Part shown: in pieces, positions 23,557-31,910 of the stretch | Layout of the letters: every line of letters starts with the position of its first letter | Numbering within the stretch: position 1 is the first letter of the stretch | Assembly (NCBI GenBank): GCA_964398185.1 | Contig: CAYNML010000013.1 | Span: 24,427 to 88,426 of the forward strand | DNA from: Fen-1058 sp964398185 | Lineage (GTDB): Bacteria > Chloroflexota > Anaerolineae > Fen-1058 | Direction of reading: 5' to 3' | Length of the DNA stretch: 64,000 nt | Program-made: the position numbers and the translations under genes | Notes under the pieces: model-generated | What the model saw: only the letters and a program-made list of their open reading frames with translations | Told to the model about the DNA's origin: nothing | Databases searched by the model: none

Positions 23557-26500
23557 TCACGGCTCAATTTCTATCGCTATCAACTCAACGAGGTCGTTTC
23601 CAGCCGGCAGCGTCAAGCGTTTGCCCGTCAATTCATCATACAACCCCGCCGTCAAGCGATAGGCGCCGATGGGCAAATCCGCCGGAATCTTCAGCACGAT
23701 CTCGTCGCCGACGATCTCGCCGGGCAGCCAGCTCCACGTGGGGCGTGTGCCGTTCTGCGGAATCACATCGGCCTGCGCGCGCGGCACGCCGTTCGCATCC
23801 AGCAGCTGCACGAACACCTTGTACGACTCCGGTATATCCTGTTCGGCGCGCCACCACAACTTCACGCGGCATTCTGCATTCTGCAACTTGCATCCTGCCA
23901 GGTCATATCCCAGCAGCGCTGCTTGATCCCCCAATGTCTGATCGATCCGCTGCGCAATCGCCGGTTCCGCAAACGATCGCTCGGGCGCGGTCACGCGCAC
24001 CTCTCCCAACTCGATCGGTTCACTGTTCCCGATCGACACGCGCCAGCGATATGAACCGCTCGCCAAGCCGGCCGGCACGCGCACACGATCCAGATTGACG
24101 ATCTGCTCGTCGGTATTCCACTGCGACGCTGGATAACGGCCATTGCCCAGCGGGAAATCGCGCGTGAGCACGACTTGATTTTGATCGTCAACCAGTTCGA
24201 TCGTAGCGCCGTAATCCTGCGCAGGCTTCCCCATTGCCTGCCAGAACAACGTCAGCAGCACCGTCTCGCCGCTCAACACCGCGTCGCGATCACGATTTGC
24301 GCCGAGCAGCTTGATCTCCGGCGTCAACGGTTGATCCACGTGCAGATTGTAGATGCCTAACTCGTCGGCAGAGAAAGTCCGTTGAGCGCGTGTCACCACC
24401 AGCGGCCCGATGAGTGCCGCCGCCGGACGCGAGGTTGATCGTGAGGCCATCGCCTGAGCAGGCAGAGTCAACTGCGAGCCACGCTCGAACACCTCCGCGA
24501 AGATTTGATAGTCGCCGGGCGGCGTGCCGGGATTGATCGGCAGTTCAAAACTATCGACCACATAAGCGTCCAGCGGCCACGTCGTCGTCGCCGGATAGTC
24601 CTGATAATCGCGCGGGCGATCGAGCGTCTTGGGACTCCACACTTCGCCGCTGGCATCAATCACGCCGACCGTCGTTTGATATTGTTTATCGAGCGGACGC
24701 AGGACGCGCCAGTACAAGTCCACGCGCACTGTCTCGCCGGAAGGTGCGCTGCCCGGCGAAACGCTGTAACCCAGCAAACGCAGTTGATCGCCGTAGTCGA
24801 TCTGTGTTGGATGCTCGACGTTTTGCAGCACACCATTCTGCAACTGCGCCTGCCGCAGCGGCGTGAGCTGCGGATCGATCAGCAGGAGTTTGAGCAGCAA
24901 GAAGACGACCGGCACAAGGAGGAAGGATGAGGGATGAAGGATGAAGGCTGAGCCGGATTTATCCGGCTTTCCATTACCAGCAGCGGGATTCATCCCGCGC
25001 GCATCGCGCCCATCGCGCNNNNNNNNNNNNNNNNNNNNNNNNNNNNNNNNNNNNNNNNNNNNNNNNNNNNNNNNNNNNNNNNNNNNNNNNNNNNNNNNNN
25101 NNNNNNNNNNNNNNNNNNCATCGCGCCCATCGCGCGCATCGCGCCCATCGCGCCCATCGCGCGCATCGCGCCCATCGCGCGGCACACCGCGCACCAGCAC
25201 GCCCGCAAACACCATCAACGCGGCCAGCGAGATGACATTCGCCAGTGTGCGCGACGGCGTATCTTCAAACGCCACCGTAATCGTCTGCCGCCCGGCCGGA
25301 ACCTCGAACGTGATCAGGCCGTTGGGATCAGAAGGAACGATCGGGACTTCCTGACCCGCGATGGTCGCCTGCCAACCGGGAAAAGCAAAGGCCAGATACG
25401 TCGCCTGAAAATCGATCGGACTGTCGAGCACGATCTCGGCGCGATTGGGTTGATATGCCTCGCTGACGATCTGCGCGCCTTCAGGCAGCACCGATCGATC
25501 GAGGCGCTTGATCGATTCACCCGCCGCATACTGCGCCTCCAGCGGCGATCCGCTTGGACGCTCCACCACCGTCACCGGCAGATACGCGCCCAGCGGATCG
25601 ACACCGGTGTGCCCCGTGGCGCGCTCGTAGGCAAACACGTCGGCCATGCTGAGAGCAAGCGGGCCGGGACAGAGGCGTGGATAGAGCAGGGGCACGGCAG
25701 ACAGCAGGACGGGGAGGGTGAAGATAATGAGTAACCAGTACTGAGTAATGAGCAAAGAGCGTTGGTTACGCACCTTGTCATACGCAATACGCACCACGCA
25801 ATACGTTGCGGCTCCCGCCAGCAGCGCCACCGGCAAAATCGCGCGGCCCACCAAGCGCCACGGAAATTGCACAAAGCGGATGAGCGGCAGCGTCTCCCAC
25901 AAGCCCACCGTCACCGGCAGCGCCATGAGGATGAAGATCACCGCGGCGACAGCGGCGATGATGACATGCACCCGTTGTTCGCGTGTGGACAGGCGCTTGA
26001 TCAGCGCCACGCCCAGCACGGCCAGCGCCACCTGTACCCAGCCCAGCACGATGCGCAGCGGCGGATTGAGCAGCGTCGGATCCGACGTTCCCGGCGGCCC
26101 GAAGACTTCACTCAGCGCCGCGAAGTTGTAGTGAAAATCATTGCCGCGCGCCGAATGCGTCAAATACAACTGCGCGGACTGGCCTTCCGTCAAAGCGGGC
26201 AGCCAGAAAAAGGCGGTAACGGCGAAGGCGAGTACGAAAGCGAAGCAAGTAATGAGTAACGAGTAACGACTAACTTGCTCACGCTTCACGTACCACGCAC
26301 CACGCACTACGAAGATGTAAACCACCAGCACCGGCACAAAAATCAAACTAGAAATGTTGTGCGTCAGCAGCAGCGCTGCCAGCGACAGCACCGCCGCTGC
26401 AAAATACTTTCGCCCGCCGCGCAACAGCAAACGGCGGAACGCCCACAAGATCAACGGCAGCAGCGCCAGCGCGATCGCTTCCGGCAGATTGCTGCGCACC

Positions 26501-26979
26501 AGCGAGTCGATCACGGTGTAGGGCGCGGCCATGTAGACGATCGCGGCTACGAACCCGGCCGGCCGATCGAAGATGTCGCTGACCCACAGGTTCATCATCA
26601 ACCCACTGGCGATGAGGCTGCCCGCCAACACCAGATTCAATGACAGCGGAAAACTCGCGCCCACCAGATGCACGAACTCGACCAGATAGTAACCCAACGG
26701 TTCGCGGTAATTGAAGAAGGGGAAGCCGTAGCCGTAAGCCAGATCGGGAAACCAGCGCGGATACAACAGCCCATCGCTCAACGCGCGATCGAGCGCCACC
26801 GTGCGATAGACGTGCAGCGCGCCGTCGTCGCTGCACAGCCAGGCGTTCTGCAGCAGCGGCGCAGCCAGAAGCAAACCGACCATGATCAATGCACAATTAA
26901 CAATGATCAATGAAGAATGATCAACGAGGAATGAAAAAGGATGGAAGTCTTTCAACGAAGGACGAGCCCTGTTACTCAT
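23557..26979 (-). CDS. Large GT-C-like membrane protein with extracellular beta-domains (contains gap)
   Basis: About 1140 codons including a 100-N gap, so frame and length across 25019-25118 are unproven. The N-terminal half has about twelve hydrophobic helices and a first loop with SDDGALHVYRT and FNYREPLGYYLVEF, as in 6-pyruvoyl-tetrahydropterin-synthase-related/GT-C polytopic proteins that use polyprenyl-phosphate sugars. The C-terminal half carries repeated extracytoplasmic beta-domains (LFWQAMGKPAQDYGATIEL). Several loops are encoded by heptamer repeats (SLLITQYWLLII; FILHPSSFLLV; GCKLQNAECRVK), and one by a 9-bp repeat (RDGRDARDG). The first 32 residues also come from a heptamer array; the ATG at 26883 is an alternative start. 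It ends at a good terminator. Confidence 0.75.
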   Translation of the reverse strand: MSNRARPSLKDFHPFSFLVDHSSLIIVNCALIMVGLLLAAPLLQNAWLCSDDGALHVYRTVALDRALSDGLLYPRWFPDLAYGYGFPFFNYREPLGYYLVEFVHLVGASFPLSLNLVLAGSLIASGLMMNLWVSDIFDRPAGFVAAIVYMAAPYTVIDSLVRSNLPEAIALALLPLILWAFRRLLLRGGRKYFAAAVLSLAALLLTHNISSLIFVPVLVVYIFVVRGAWYVKREQVSRYSLLITCFAFVLAFAVTAFFWLPALTEGQSAQLYLTHSARGNDFHYNFAALSEVFGPPGTSDPTLLNPPLRIVLGWVQVALAVLGVALIKRLSTREQRVHVIIAAVAAVIFILMALPVTVGLWETLPLIRFVQFPWRLVGRAILPVALLAGAATYCVVRIAYDKVRNQRSLLITQYWLLIIFTLPVLLSAVPLLYPRLCPGPLALSMADVFAYERATGHTGVDPLGAYLPVTVVERPSGSPLEAQYAAGESIKRLDRSVLPEGAQIVSEAYQPNRAEIVLDSPIDFQATYLAFAFPGWQATIAGQEVPIVPSDPNGLITFEVPAGRQTITVAFEDTPSRTLANVISLAALMVFAGVLVRGVPRDGRDARDGRDGRDARDGRDXXXXXXXXXXXXXXXXXXXXXXXXXXXXXXXXXXRDGRDARGMNPAAGNGKPDKSGSAFILHPSSFLLVPVVFLLLKLLLIDPQLTPLRQAQLQNGVLQNVEHPTQIDYGDQLRLLGYSVSPGSAPSGETVRVDLYWRVLRPLDKQYQTTVGVIDASGEVWSPKTLDRPRDYQDYPATTTWPLDAYVVDSFELPINPGTPPGDYQIFAEVFERGSQLTLPAQAMASRSTSRPAAALIGPLVVTRAQRTFSADELGIYNLHVDQPLTPEIKLLGANRDRDAVLSGETVLLTLFWQAMGKPAQDYGATIELVDDQNQVVLTRDFPLGNGRYPASQWNTDEQIVNLDRVRVPAGLASGSYRWRVSIGNSEPIELGEVRVTAPERSFAEPAIAQRIDQTLGDQAALLGYDLAGCKLQNAECRVKLWWRAEQDIPESYKVFVQLLDANGVPRAQADVIPQNGTRPTWSWLPGEIVGDEIVLKIPADLPIGAYRLTAGLYDELTGKRLTLPAGNDLVELIAIEIEP
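23871..23905. repeat. Heptamer array GCATTCT inside a gene
   Basis: Words GCATTCT, GCATTCT, GCAACTT, GCATCCT, translated in frame on the minus strand as part of GCKLQNAECRVK. Confidence 0.7.
24917..24950. repeat. Heptamer array AAGGATG inside a gene
   Basis: Words AAGGATG, AGGGATG, AAGGATG, AAGGCTG, translated on the minus strand as FILHPSSFLL. Two small hairpins (AGCCGGAT/ATCCGGCT; GCGGGAT/ATCCCGC) follow immediately. Confidence 0.7.
25002..25181. repeat. 9-bp tandem repeat CATCGCGCC spanning an assembly gap
   Basis: At least nine units of CATCGCGCC or CATCGCGCG flank the N run, encoding Arg-Asp-Gly and Arg-Asp-Ala on the minus strand. True copy number is unknown. Confidence 0.85.
25019..25118. 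other. Assembly gap of 100 N
   Basis: Exactly 100 N, a standard scaffold spacer, inside the 9-bp repeat. The real length may differ, so the reading frame across it cannot be checked. Confidence 0.95.
25727..25807. repeat. Heptamer arrays inside a gene
   Basis: AGTAACC, AGTACTG, AGTAATG words, then TACGCAA, TACGCAC, CACGCAA words, translated in frame on the minus strand between two membrane helices (RSLLITQYWLLII). Confidence 0.7.
26245..26312. repeat. Heptamer arrays inside a gene
   Basis: AGTAATG, AGTAACG, AGTAACG, ACTAACT words, then CACGTAC, CACGCAC, CACGCAC words, in frame on the minus strand (SRYSLLITCF). Confidence 0.7.
26884..26935. repeat. Heptamer array CAATGAT type at a gene start
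   Basis: Words AACAATG, ATCAATG, AAGAATG, ATCAACG encode HSSLIIVNCALI near the N-terminus of the large membrane protein. Confidence 0.7.
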
Positions 26980-27025
26980 ACTGAATGGCGTTACAGAATC
27001 ATCCGCTCATTTTGATGATTCGTGT

Positions 27026-30000
27026 TCACTTCACGATGACCGCCGGCTCAAGGACCACTTCGCCGTCGCCGGTGCGGGTGTCGATCAGGTGGGTGCCGTC
27101 CAGCGGATTGTACATGCCCACCACGATGCGATACGCGCCCGGCGGCGTGTTGGCCGGAATTTGCAGCGGATAGTGATCGGCAATGACCTGCCCGGTGGCC
27201 CACGAGGCCGTGGGCATGCCGCCGCCCTGCGGCTGTGAATCGCGCTGCGCGATGACGCTGCCGTTCAGCGTTTCCAGGTGCGCGAACACCGTGTACAACT
27301 GATTGGTCGTCGTGCCCGCCTGCCAAAACAACGTCAGCGGCAGCACGTCGCCCGCGCGCAAGGTCTGCGTGGGATAGTCCGCGCCGATCAGTCTCACCGC
27401 CGGATCATCAAACTGCACGTTCAATGGCTGCTGTGGCTGAACTGGATCGAACGATCGCTCGCGGTGCAGCAGCCGCACGTCGAACGGCGTGAACATCCCG
27501 CCTTCCAGCAGTTGCCCGTCGGGGCCGGCTACGCCGATCGAGACGTGGTAGTCCGCCGGCCGCAGGTCCACCGGAAAGCGCAGTTGATAGCGCGCGCCGA
27601 TCACTTCGCCTTCACGCCATACCGACGTGGGATACACGCTCAGCGGCAGACGTGTGCTGAACATTTTTTGATCGGCTTGATCGCGCACTTCCCACACCAC
27701 CTGCAGATCGCGCAGATGATCATTCATGCCGCGCCACACCACGTCCACGGTCCACAGATCGCCGTTGATGACCACGCCCGGGCCGCTGTCAAAGCCCACG
27801 ATCTCCACCGCATCATCCCAGCGATAAGTGTACGGATATTCCGTCGCGCGCGGCAGCCGATCGAGCGCCTCCGGCAGCGGCGGCACATCGAATGACGCGA
27901 GGATCGGCGCCGTGCCGGAAAAGTTGCCCGCGGCGCTAAACAGCCCGGCGCGCTGACCGTCCGCCTGATCAATACTGACGCGCACCTCATACTGACCGGG
28001 CGGCGCTTCGGCAGGCAGTGTGAAGCGCAAGGACTGATCGACCGCGCGCCCGACGAGCCATTGGGGAGCCGGCACTTGATCGGCGTTCTGGATCAATCCG
28101 CCCGTGACGCCGCGCAGCGCTCCGCTGGGATCGATCAAGTGCAGCGTGGCCGTATAGGGCGCGTTCACCGGAGCCAGCGGCTGCCAGCGTGCCTCGATCG
28201 AACCACTGCGCCCCGTCGCAACCGGCGCCACATCCACCAGCGCGAAGTTGCCGCCCAACTGCACGCGGAACGGATCAATCCGGCCAATCTTTCCGGGCGT
28301 GAGATCATAGACTGCGATTTGCGTGCCGCCAAAATCCTGTTGTCGCGCCAGCGTCGCCGTCTGCGCCAGCCACTGCCGCATGAGCTGTTGCACGACCGGC
28401 GAGACCGCCTCCGACCACGCGAACCACAAGCGCTCATACTTCGTGCTGAGATCGTTAAGAATCTGTTCCAGTTCATCGCTGGTCACGTCGCGCGGCAGCG
28501 TGACCAGCTGCGCCTCGCCCGCATAGGCGCGCGCCACCGGCTGATCGATCAGCGCGACGACGGCCTCGGTCTGCGGGTTCGCCGCGTGCAGCGCCTCGGC
28601 CTGCCGGCGCGCCTGCTTGTTGCGCAGCACCCACGCCCCGTCCACTATGCCGGTCCGCAGCGTCTGCATCACCTCGCCGCGCGCCAGCAAACCGTCGTAG
28701 AACTGCGGATTCAACTGCCGTTCGCTGAGCGTGATGACGTAGTAATCCGACAGTTCCAGATCGCGCTGGGAGGCGTTGCGCGAACGGCCGCTGAAAATGG
28801 GCGCAAATGACGGAATGGCCGAGGTCGCCGTCACGGACTGCAAGCCGTCGGGCTGTTGATTAAGCCAGTTGGCGGCGGCGCCCAGCCCCTCGCCCCAACC
28901 CACCGCGAAACGTTTCTGCGCTTCCGGCGCGCCGCCCAGCAGCGCGTTGTAGTGCATCAGCAAGTACGGCCAGTTGAGCAGCACCAGCGCGGCTGCGCCG
29001 ATCAAAACGATCGCGCGCACCACACCCGATCGGATCTGTCCGATCCCCCAGGCCGCCACCAGAATCAATAATGCTTCGGCGGGGAGCATATACCGATCGT
29101 ACTTCTTGGCAGCGGGCGTGATCAAGGCAATGAACAGCGCCGCGCCGATCAGCAGCAGGATCACGGCGAACGCCTGCCGGTCCGATCGTTTCCACGCAGT
29201 GATAATGATCGCTATGAATGCGGCGATCAAGCCGAAGACCAGCACCGGCGTCAAACGAAACGCCAGCGCCACCGGATAGAAATTCGCGCCGTGATTCAGC
29301 GCATATTGCCCGTCGAAAAACGTGGGCCGCACCGCGTTTGCGCCGAGGAACGACGCCAGCCCGAAGATGCCGCCCAGCGTCTCGAGCGGCTGCACCCACA
29401 TCGCCGGATAGAGAGCAATGAACAGTGACCAATGTACAATGACAAATGACAGCAGGCACAGCAGGGCCTGCTTGAGCGACAGTCGTTTGGTGATCACCGC
29501 AAGCCACAGCACGATCACTGCAAAGCCCGTCAGGAACAGCCCCGGCGATTTGCTGAGGAAGGCGAGGCTGGCAAAGGCGCCGGCGAGGGCAAACCAGCCA
29601 ATTTTGGAGCGTGGATTTTGGATTGTCGATTTTTCGACGCCGTTGAGCAAGGCCAGCACGCAGAGGACACTGAACGTCGTCAACAGCCCGTCGACGTGCA
29701 GCAGGCCGCTGAGTCCCGCCGCGAACGGATCGAGCGCGAAGAGCAGGCCGGCGATCACGCCCACACGCTGCCCCCACAAGCGCCGCGCCAGCAGATAGAT
29801 CAGCACCACGCCCAGCGCATTGACGAGGATGACGGGCAGACGCGCGTACGTCAAAAAAACGCCCAGCCGCTTGAAGGCTTCGGCGTTTTCGGGCGCCAGG
29901 GTGGTGATCTGATTCAACCACTGAATCGCTTCGTGACTGGCCGTCGGATCGGCGAAGCGCTTGAGCAAAATGCCCAGCGAGCCGAGCCACATCGTGGTGA

Positions 30001-30199
30001 CGCCGGGATGTCCCATCTGCGCGGTGCCGGCCCACTCGCCCGCGGCCAGCGCCTGGCTGAAATGGATCGAGCGCCACACCCACGACGGCTCGTCGGGCGC
30101 GACGTAGTTCTTCACCGCGCCGCTGCGCGTGAAGAGCGCAAGAACAAAGATGGACAGCGCCGCCGCCAGCACGGCATGTCGTCGAAGAAATAAACGCAT
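27026..30199 (-). CDS. GT39-like polytopic glycosyltransferase with beta-domains
   Basis: 1057 residues from the ATG at 30199; a longer frame would overlap the upstream gene and is rejected. An N-terminal helix is followed by YVAPDEPSWVWRSIHF, an acidic first-loop motif as in PMT/ArnT-type GT-C enzymes that use polyprenyl-phosphate sugar donors. About eleven helices run to about residue 400, then a large extracytoplasmic part ends in repeated beta-sandwich domains (LFWQAGTTTNQLYTVFAHLETLNG; PPGAYRIVVGMYNPLDGTHL). Two loops are built from heptamer words (STIQNPRSKIG; FVIVHWSLFIALY). It lies downstream of a phosphodiesterase gene in the same direction, within an envelope glycan cluster. Confidence 0.82.
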   Translation of the reverse strand: MRLFLRRHAVLAAALSIFVLALFTRSGAVKNYVAPDEPSWVWRSIHFSQALAAGEWAGTAQMGHPGVTTMWLGSLGILLKRFADPTASHEAIQWLNQITTLAPENAEAFKRLGVFLTYARLPVILVNALGVVLIYLLARRLWGQRVGVIAGLLFALDPFAAGLSGLLHVDGLLTTFSVLCVLALLNGVEKSTIQNPRSKIGWFALAGAFASLAFLSKSPGLFLTGFAVIVLWLAVITKRLSLKQALLCLLSFVIVHWSLFIALYPAMWVQPLETLGGIFGLASFLGANAVRPTFFDGQYALNHGANFYPVALAFRLTPVLVFGLIAAFIAIIITAWKRSDRQAFAVILLLIGAALFIALITPAAKKYDRYMLPAEALLILVAAWGIGQIRSGVVRAIVLIGAAALVLLNWPYLLMHYNALLGGAPEAQKRFAVGWGEGLGAAANWLNQQPDGLQSVTATSAIPSFAPIFSGRSRNASQRDLELSDYYVITLSERQLNPQFYDGLLARGEVMQTLRTGIVDGAWVLRNKQARRQAEALHAANPQTEAVVALIDQPVARAYAGEAQLVTLPRDVTSDELEQILNDLSTKYERLWFAWSEAVSPVVQQLMRQWLAQTATLARQQDFGGTQIAVYDLTPGKIGRIDPFRVQLGGNFALVDVAPVATGRSGSIEARWQPLAPVNAPYTATLHLIDPSGALRGVTGGLIQNADQVPAPQWLVGRAVDQSLRFTLPAEAPPGQYEVRVSIDQADGQRAGLFSAAGNFSGTAPILASFDVPPLPEALDRLPRATEYPYTYRWDDAVEIVGFDSGPGVVINGDLWTVDVVWRGMNDHLRDLQVVWEVRDQADQKMFSTRLPLSVYPTSVWREGEVIGARYQLRFPVDLRPADYHVSIGVAGPDGQLLEGGMFTPFDVRLLHRERSFDPVQPQQPLNVQFDDPAVRLIGADYPTQTLRAGDVLPLTLFWQAGTTTNQLYTVFAHLETLNGSVIAQRDSQPQGGGMPTASWATGQVIADHYPLQIPANTPPGAYRIVVGMYNPLDGTHLIDTRTGDGEVVLEPAVIVK
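29414..29455. repeat. Heptamer array (GACCAATGTACAATGAC type) inside a gene
   Basis: Words AGCAATG, AACAGTG, ACCAATG, TACAATG, ACAAATG, in frame on the minus strand as FVIVHWSLFIAL. Confidence 0.7.
29600..29640. repeat. Heptamer array (GGATTTT type) inside a gene
   Basis: GATTTTG-like words translated on the minus strand as KSTIQNPRSKIG. A cleaner copy lies at 46812-46850. Confidence 0.65.
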
Positions 30200-30211
30200 A
30201 AGGTTAGGCGC

Positions 30212-30244
30212 AACCTCCTGGAGGTTTTCAACCTCCGGGAGGTT
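30212..30244. terminator. Tandem AACCTCC/GGAGGTT hairpins
   Basis: AACCTCC-T-GGAGGTT (30212-30226) and AACCTCC-G-GGAGGTT (30230-30244). They can fold separately or with each other, between the phosphodiesterase and GT39-like genes. They resemble the hairpins after the lipid kinase, pnp and kamA. Confidence 0.55.
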
Positions 30245-30254
30245 ATTGAACGCA

Positions 30255-31886
30255 TTATCCCAGATAGCCCAAGGCCCGCAGGCGATCTTCCACCTCGGCT
30301 TGTTCTTCCGCCGTGAAATCGACCTGCGCGGTTGACGTGCTGGCCGCCGCGCCGATTTGTGTCGCCTGGCCGCGCAGCTCCGGCGCAAGCGCCTCGCGCA
30401 GCACGCGGCCATCCATGTCTTCCGGCACCGGCACGTTGAGAATGTGCAAAATCGTCGGGGCCAGATCGGTGATCTTCGGCCCGGCCACCGCGCCGCTGGC
30501 AAAGGCCGGGCCGCTGCCGATAAAGATGCCGTGCAGGCGATGGCAGCCGCTGTCGCCGCGAATCTGCGGGGTCAGCACGCGCCCCTCCGTGGCGAACAAC
30601 GGAAACGCAATGGTCCTGTAGCCGTCGAGGATGAGATGCAGGTCCGCGCCCTGATCGGCGTAGGGGCCGTGCGCGGCCTCTTCGCGCGGAATGATGCGAT
30701 CGACCAGCGGTCGGCCCGTCGCCGGATCGATCAGCGTATTCAGCGCGTCGATCACTTGCTGGCGGGCGTCGGCATACCGATCGGGCGTCACACACCCGAA
30801 CGGCTCGCGTCCCTGCAAATTGATATAGATCTGACCAACGTGGCCCATCGAATACGCAATCGTCTTGCTCCAGTCCACATCTTCGAACGAGAGGAACTTG
30901 CCCACCATCTCGTTGCGCGCCTTGCGGCTGACCTTGGCGGTGATGTTCTGCCAGCCGAGCTTGCTCAAGATCTTGTAGGCGGTGGCGGGGGTGAGTCCGT
31001 TGCGGAACGCCCACCAGCGCAGCTGCGTGAAGAATTTCGGCTTCAAGTGCATCAAGCCTTTTTCGATGAAGAGGATGTTGAGGTTGATGGTGCGGTGCAG
31101 CGGCCCGAAGCCGTGATCAGACATCACGATCGTGTTCGGCGCACCCGCAGCCTCATGCACCTGCCGCACGGCATCGTCAAGATGCTGATACACCTTTTGC
31201 AGCGCATCGCCATACCTGGCGGCCAGCGCCGGCTCGTGACGCGGATGCGACTTGTCCATGAAGCGCCATAAGGCGTGCGAGCCGTTATCGGTGGCGAGGA
31301 AGTGGAGCATCAACACGTCGGTGGGCCGATCTTTCAGCAAGCGCAGCGCGTAGCGCAGCTGGGTATCGATCAGATCGTGCAGGTCGGCGATGAATTCGTC
31401 TTCGTTGCCCGCCTTGTACTGCACGTTGGGCGTCAGGCGATATTTGCCCAGCTCCGCTTCGTAGGGCTTGAGCAGCTCGGGCGGATGGACGGTCTTGCCC
31501 TGATCGGGCGAGAGCAGGCCGGGCACCAGGTAGCCGTTGACTGGGCGCGGCGGAAAAGTGATCGGCACATTCAACACGCCCACCGAATAGCCCGCTTCGC
31601 TCAGGATCTCCCACAGCAGCTGGCCCTTGATCTGCGAAGCGTTGACCATGTCGAACGTCCCCGCGCGCGGGCGGATGAAGTCGAAGACGCCGTGCTTGCC
31701 GGGATTCTTGCCCGTCATGAACGTCGGCCAGGCGGGCGAGGTGACCGGCGGCAGCGTCGATTCCAGATCGCCCGTGACGCCGTCCTGCATCAGTTTCGCC
31801 AGCGTCGGCAGCTGCCCTTCTGCGGCCCACGGCTTGATCAAATCGAAAGTGGCCCCGTCGAGGCCGATGATGAGTAACTTAGTCAT
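30255..31886 (-). CDS. Alkaline phosphatase superfamily phosphodiesterase
   Basis: 543 residues from the ATG at 31886. It begins LLIIGLDGATFDLIKPW, with the metal-binding Asp, and has the nucleophile segment TSPAWPTFMTGKNPGKHGVFDF (about 49-70). Later metal ligands are in IVMSDHGFGPLHRTIN (about 250) and GDSGCHRLHGIFIGSG (about 447). This is the type I phosphodiesterase/nucleotide pyrophosphatase branch. There is no signal peptide. Similar genes often sit in envelope glycan clusters, where they may cleave lipid- or nucleotide-linked phosphates. It is flanked by GT-C genes in the same direction. Confidence 0.88.
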   Translation of the reverse strand: MTKLLIIGLDGATFDLIKPWAAEGQLPTLAKLMQDGVTGDLESTLPPVTSPAWPTFMTGKNPGKHGVFDFIRPRAGTFDMVNASQIKGQLLWEILSEAGYSVGVLNVPITFPPRPVNGYLVPGLLSPDQGKTVHPPELLKPYEAELGKYRLTPNVQYKAGNEDEFIADLHDLIDTQLRYALRLLKDRPTDVLMLHFLATDNGSHALWRFMDKSHPRHEPALAARYGDALQKVYQHLDDAVRQVHEAAGAPNTIVMSDHGFGPLHRTINLNILFIEKGLMHLKPKFFTQLRWWAFRNGLTPATAYKILSKLGWQNITAKVSRKARNEMVGKFLSFEDVDWSKTIAYSMGHVGQIYINLQGREPFGCVTPDRYADARQQVIDALNTLIDPATGRPLVDRIIPREEAAHGPYADQGADLHLILDGYRTIAFPLFATEGRVLTPQIRGDSGCHRLHGIFIGSGPAFASGAVAGPKITDLAPTILHILNVPVPEDMDGRVLREALAPELRGQATQIGAAASTSTAQVDFTAEEQAEVEDRLRALGYLG

Positions 31887-31910
31887 GATGTTGCTTAGTC
31901 CGATAGTTCA

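Noticed and set aside
30200..30502. N-terminal extension of the GT39-like protein beyond 30199
   Set aside because: The extension is Arg/Pro/Cys-rich out-of-frame reading of the phosphodiesterase gene; the ATG at 30199 begins a normal first membrane helix.
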